NCBI GenBank assembly: GCA_019118585.1
Contig: DWYS01000062.1
Coordinates: 1-33,208 of the forward strand
Reading direction: 5' to 3'
Source: Candidatus Enterocloster faecavium
GTDB lineage: Bacteria; Bacillota; Clostridia; Lachnospirales; Lachnospiraceae
DNA: 33,208 nt
The notes under the pieces are model-generated. The model made no database searches. It saw only the letters and a list, made by a program, of their open reading frames with translations, and was not told where the DNA came from. Below, piece after piece: positions 30,910 through 33,208 of the stretch; position 1 is the first letter of the stretch, and each line of letters begins with the position of its first letter. Made by a program: the position numbers and the translations under genes.

Positions 30910-31437
30910 TTATTCGGTCAAATAGTCCGATAAATCCATACTTGCCATTTCCAGCAGCTGGGGTCCGATGGTATACACCAGGGTTCCGCCGGAAATGCAG
31001 GCATAGTATTGGTTTTCATCGGAAAGGGCATTTCCGATCAGCAGGGCAGCGGTGGAGTCCGCTGTTGTAATTTCAAAGGAGAGAGCAGGGTCCGCAAGCC
31101 CATAAGTTTCCAAGCTGTCCGGATTTTCGATCATTTCCAGGGCGGGGAGCCTGGAAAGAAGATTGGCAAGAGTCCGGACTGTCTCCTGATTCAGTGAAGC
31201 TTCGTGGTCCTGGCTGCAGTACCAGGTGCCTCCCTCCAGAGAAAAGGTCAGGCGCCTGCCGTCCTTTTCAATGGAAAAACCGGATACAGGACCAAGGTCC
31301 GTAACGAAAATCTCTCTGGAGATGGTCTCTTCCAGATTTCTGGCCTCCGTCTGTCTCCAGGATGAAAAACCATAGAATGCACACAGAAGGATCAGAATCA
31401 GCGCCGCACCTGCCCGAAGAACAGTTCTTTTTTTCAT
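30910..31437 (-). CDS. DUF4340 domain protein, membrane-anchored
   Basis: This 175-residue protein has an N-terminal membrane anchor (RAGAALILILLCAFYGFSSW, residues 8-27) and an outside domain of DUF4340 type: FSIEKDGRRLTFSLEGGTWYC, VRTLANLLSRLPALEMI, the hallmark LETYGLADPALSFEI and LLIGNALSDENQYYACISG. Function is unknown. In clostridia DUF4340 proteins can be found next to gliding-type (GldG) ABC transporter genes, but none is here. It lies upstream of the antiporter gene but the antiporter has its own promoter. GGGAGG precedes the ATG. Confidence 0.85.
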   Translation of the reverse strand: MKKRTVLRAGAALILILLCAFYGFSSWRQTEARNLEETISREIFVTDLGPVSGFSIEKDGRRLTFSLEGGTWYCSQDHEASLNQETVRTLANLLSRLPALEMIENPDSLETYGLADPALSFEITTADSTAALLIGNALSDENQYYACISGGTLVYTIGPQLLEMASMDLSDYLTE

Positions 31438-31463
31438 AAAATACCTCCCTGCAATATGAGAAA

Positions 31464-31487
31464 GGCGTCAAAAGGTGTTTTGACGCC
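31464..31487. other. Perfect hairpin in the DUF4340 leader
   Basis: GGCGTCAAAA and TTTTGACGCC form a 10-base-pair stem with a 4-base loop. On the minus strand it ends about 26 bases before the DUF4340 start and is followed by TTTCTC, a weak T-tract. It could be a leaky terminator for the argG transcript, an attenuator, or an mRNA-stabilising stem. Confidence 0.55.
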
Positions 31488-31504
31488 GCCCACATCTTTC
31501 AGAA

Positions 31505-31536
31505 TTCAGGATGCAATCTCCTGAACTGTTATTATA
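31505..31536 (-). promoter_or_regulatory. DUF4340 promoter and possible operator
   Basis: Minus-strand TATAAT (31531-31536) is a consensus -10 box; CTTTCA lies 17 bases upstream as a weak -35. Immediately downstream TTCAGGA and TCCTGAA (31505-31511, 31519-31525) are perfect 7-base arms with a 7-base spacer, placed over the start point like an operator. Confidence 0.45.
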
Positions 31537-31627
31537 ATTTTACGGTGGGAATGTGAAAGAAATGTGTTTGAAATATTATGATTTTCCGAAGGTTTTCCAA
31601 ATAAATGGTAATGGTTGAAGACTGCAG

Positions 31628-31687
31628 AAAAACAGGGACAAAGACATGCTCATAAGCAAGCTTAGCGCATGTTTTTGCCCCTGTTTT
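31628..31687 (-). terminator. Terminator of argG
   Basis: AAAACAGGG (31629-31637) pairs with CCCTGTTTT (31679-31687), and inner ACATGC pairs with GCATGT. The stem-loop begins 30 bases after the argG stop, with T-rich ends on both strands. Confidence 0.75.
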
Positions 31688-31716
31688 GACATCAGGCGGA
31701 TATCCTCATCCTGAGA

Positions 31717-32955
31717 TTACTGTTTTCCGCCGGTTTTGGACTTCTCAAGCTCCATCATCTTCATAGCCCGAACCTTTAAGGGCAGTCCGAAGAGGGTGAT
31801 AAAGCCATCGGCATCGTGATGATCGTAGAGGTCTCCGGTGGTGAAGGAGGCCAGGGACTCGCTGTAAAGAGAGTAGGGGGAGGTAGTTCCTGCCTTGATG
31901 ATGTTTCCCTTGTACAGCTTGAATTTTACGGTTCCTGTTACATACTGCTGGGTGGATTTGGTGAAGGCGATCAGTGCCTCGCAGAGGGGAGTGTACCATT
32001 TTCCCTCATAAACCACCTGAGCCAGCTTGTTGCCGATATTTTTCTTCACTTCCATGGTCGCACGGTCCAGAACCAGCTCCTCCAGCTGCTTGTGCGCTTC
32101 CATAAGAATGGTTCCGCCGGGTGTTTCATAGATCCCTCTGGACTTCATGCCGACTACACGGTTTTCCACAATGTCCACGATGCCGATGCCGTGCTTGCCG
32201 CCCAGCTCATTCAGCTTGCGGATGATATCGGAAACTTTCATAGATACTCCGTTTACGCTGGTGGGGACGCCGGCCTCAAAGGTCATGGTGACGGTTTCTG
32301 TTTCATCGGGCGCCTTCTGGGGGGTAACGCTCATCATCAGAATGTGCTCATAGTTGGGTTCCTGGGAGGGGTCCTCCAGCTCCAGGCCCTCATGGCTTAA
32401 ATGCCACAGATTCCGGTCACGGCTGTAGCTGCTGTCCGTGGAGAACGGCAGGTCGATGCCGTGGGCCTTGCAGTAATCAATCTCGTCCTGACGGGACTGG
32501 AGAGTCCAGATGTCGGTCATGCGCCATGGAGCGATGACCTTCAGGTCCGGGGCAAGTGCCTTGATGGACAGCTCAAAACGGATCTGGTCATTGCCTTTTC
32601 CGGTGGCGCCGTGGCAGATGGCAACAGCACCTTCCTTGCGGGCAATCTCCACCAGCTTTTTGGCGATGACAGGACGGGCCATGGAAGTGCCCAGGAGATA
32701 TTTGTTTTCATAGACAGCACCGGCCTGTACGCAGGGAATGATGTAATTTTCAGCGAAATCATCCACCACATCTTCAATATATAATTTAGAAGCGCCGGAG
32801 AGCTTTGCACGCTCATCCAGTCCGTCCAGTTCCTCGCCCTGGCCGCAGTCTACGCAGCAGCAGATTACATCATATCCGAAGTTTTCCTTTAACCAGGGAA
32901 TAATGGTGGTGGTATCCAGTCCGCCGGAATAAGCTAATACTACTTTTTCTTTCAT
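31717..32955 (-). CDS. argG: Argininosuccinate synthase
   Basis: I place the start at ATG 32955, preceded by GGGAGGA, giving 412 residues; the longer open frame upstream to 33042 adds 29 residues with no family likeness. It joins citrulline and aspartate using ATP. Motifs are AYSGGLDTT (residues 8-16), the pyrophosphatase-type ATP loop, and GATGKGNDQ (116-124), with SFTTGDLYDHHDADGFI near the C-terminus. Length is normal for the enzyme. It is monocistronic with promoter and terminator. argH lies 3 kb away in the other orientation, so the usual argGH order is broken. Confidence 0.97.
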   Translation of the reverse strand: MKEKVVLAYSGGLDTTTIIPWLKENFGYDVICCCVDCGQGEELDGLDERAKLSGASKLYIEDVVDDFAENYIIPCVQAGAVYENKYLLGTSMARPVIAKKLVEIARKEGAVAICHGATGKGNDQIRFELSIKALAPDLKVIAPWRMTDIWTLQSRQDEIDYCKAHGIDLPFSTDSSYSRDRNLWHLSHEGLELEDPSQEPNYEHILMMSVTPQKAPDETETVTMTFEAGVPTSVNGVSMKVSDIIRKLNELGGKHGIGIVDIVENRVVGMKSRGIYETPGGTILMEAHKQLEELVLDRATMEVKKNIGNKLAQVVYEGKWYTPLCEALIAFTKSTQQYVTGTVKFKLYKGNIIKAGTTSPYSLYSESLASFTTGDLYDHHDADGFITLFGLPLKVRAMKMMELEKSKTGGKQ

Positions 32956-33030
32956 TCTATAAATCCTCCCGAAGATGATAGTTCGCGGCACCAGGTTGAA
33001 GGCCGCGCTGTTTTTTGATTGGCTTTCATA

Positions 33031-33059
33031 AATATACACCAATATGAAATAAAATGCAA
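33031..33059 (-). promoter_or_regulatory. argG promoter
   Basis: TTGCAT (33054-33059), 17 bases, TATATT (33031-33036) on the minus strand. Over the -10 box lies TGTATATTTATGAA, which resembles an ArgR half-site pair but matches the ARG-box consensus only partly. Confidence 0.5.
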
Positions 33060-33100
33060 TAGCTAAATTTAATTTTTAAAGGCTCTGTCACAACAAATGG

Positions 33101-33129
33101 TTGATTTTTGACGAGAAATAGCGTATAAT
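33101..33129 (+). promoter_or_regulatory. Promoter of the gene at the right edge
   Basis: TTGATT (33101-33106), 17 bases, and consensus TATAAT (33124-33129), 39 bases before the start at 33169. Confidence 0.6.
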
Positions 33130-33168
33130 AATAGTAAGAAACAGTACCACCGAAGGAGGTAATTGGAT

Positions 33169-33208
33169 ATGCCTACTATCAAAGACGCATTAGATATTAT
33201 CGGTAAGT
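33169..33208 (+). CDS. Start of an unidentified gene (cut by window edge)
   Basis: ATG at 33169 follows a strong AAGGAGG and a good promoter. The 13 visible codons read MPTIKDALDIIGK, too short to assign a family. Start, promoter and ribosome site make a real gene likely. Confidence 0.6.
   Translation, partial: MPTIKDALDIIGK

Noticed and set aside
32956-33030. A T-box or other long leader before argG
   Set aside because: Only about 75 bases separate the promoter from the start, with no T-box sequence or terminator stem.

Overview
The window looks like a chromosomal segment of a gut-type anaerobic Firmicute, most likely Lachnospiraceae or a close clostridial relative. The reasons are strong AGGAGG-type ribosome binding sites throughout, a trimeric NAD(P)-linked [FeFe] hydrogenase with a linked sensory hydrogenase, an iron alcohol dehydrogenase behind a Rex-type operator, YczE/YitT and YfhO membrane proteins, and a degenerate Rpn-family nuclease. 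Base composition is fairly even. I see no rRNA, tRNA, CRISPR array, intact insertion sequence or prophage. Everything rests on reading motifs; no database search was run.

Layout. (1) 1-8.7 kb is a carbohydrate-acid catabolic island: a partial AraC regulator (minus), then on the plus strand a 1097-residue DUF5107/TPR protein, a ureidoglycolate-lyase-like cupin, a terminator, and a tight operon of SMP-30/gluconolactonase, SDR dehydrogenase, IlvD/Edd dehydratase and RraA-type aldolase. In order these suggest a non-phosphorylating route: sugar to lactone to aldonate to 2-keto-3-deoxy acid to pyruvate plus an aldehyde. (2) 8.7-9.35 kb holds a broken Rpn-type gene between two terminators. (3) 9.36-14.42 kb (minus) is a hydrogenase operon: NuoE-like subunit, a histidine-kinase-type ATPase with no kinase core, a thioredoxin-like ferredoxin, a NuoF-like flavoprotein and the H-cluster subunit. 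(4) 14.64-17.92 kb (plus, divergent) is a putative redox/H2 signalling operon: DRTGG protein, RsbW-like ATPase, HydS-type sensory hydrogenase, second DRTGG protein and PHP phosphoesterase. (5) 17.9-19.0 kb (minus) is a MarR-YczE unit with a clear promoter/operator. (6) 19.2-21.5 kb (minus) is an Fe-alcohol dehydrogenase under a Rex-like operator, and a LysR regulator. (7) 21.6-27.1 kb (plus) carries a D-amino acid transaminase-like enzyme, an ApbE lipoprotein, GtrA and a YfhO protein with a long charged N-terminus. (8) 27.1-33 kb holds argH and a Crp/Fnr regulator (plus), then a cation/proton antiporter with duplicated TrkA-C domains, a DUF4340 protein and argG (minus), and the first codons of an unidentified plus-strand gene.

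The centre of interest is the divergent hydrogenase/sensor pair at 9.36-17.92 kb. A catalytic, probably electron-bifurcating hydrogenase faces a sensor with a modified H-cluster pocket. Each arm carries a stand-alone GHKL-type ATPase, and the sensor arm adds two DRTGG proteins and a PHP enzyme. This looks like a complete sense-transduce-respond cassette whose mechanism I cannot derive from known systems. A promoter with repeated TTGTGCA elements lies in front of the catalytic operon. The Rex-like site at the alcohol dehydrogenase fits the same theme of NADH disposal.
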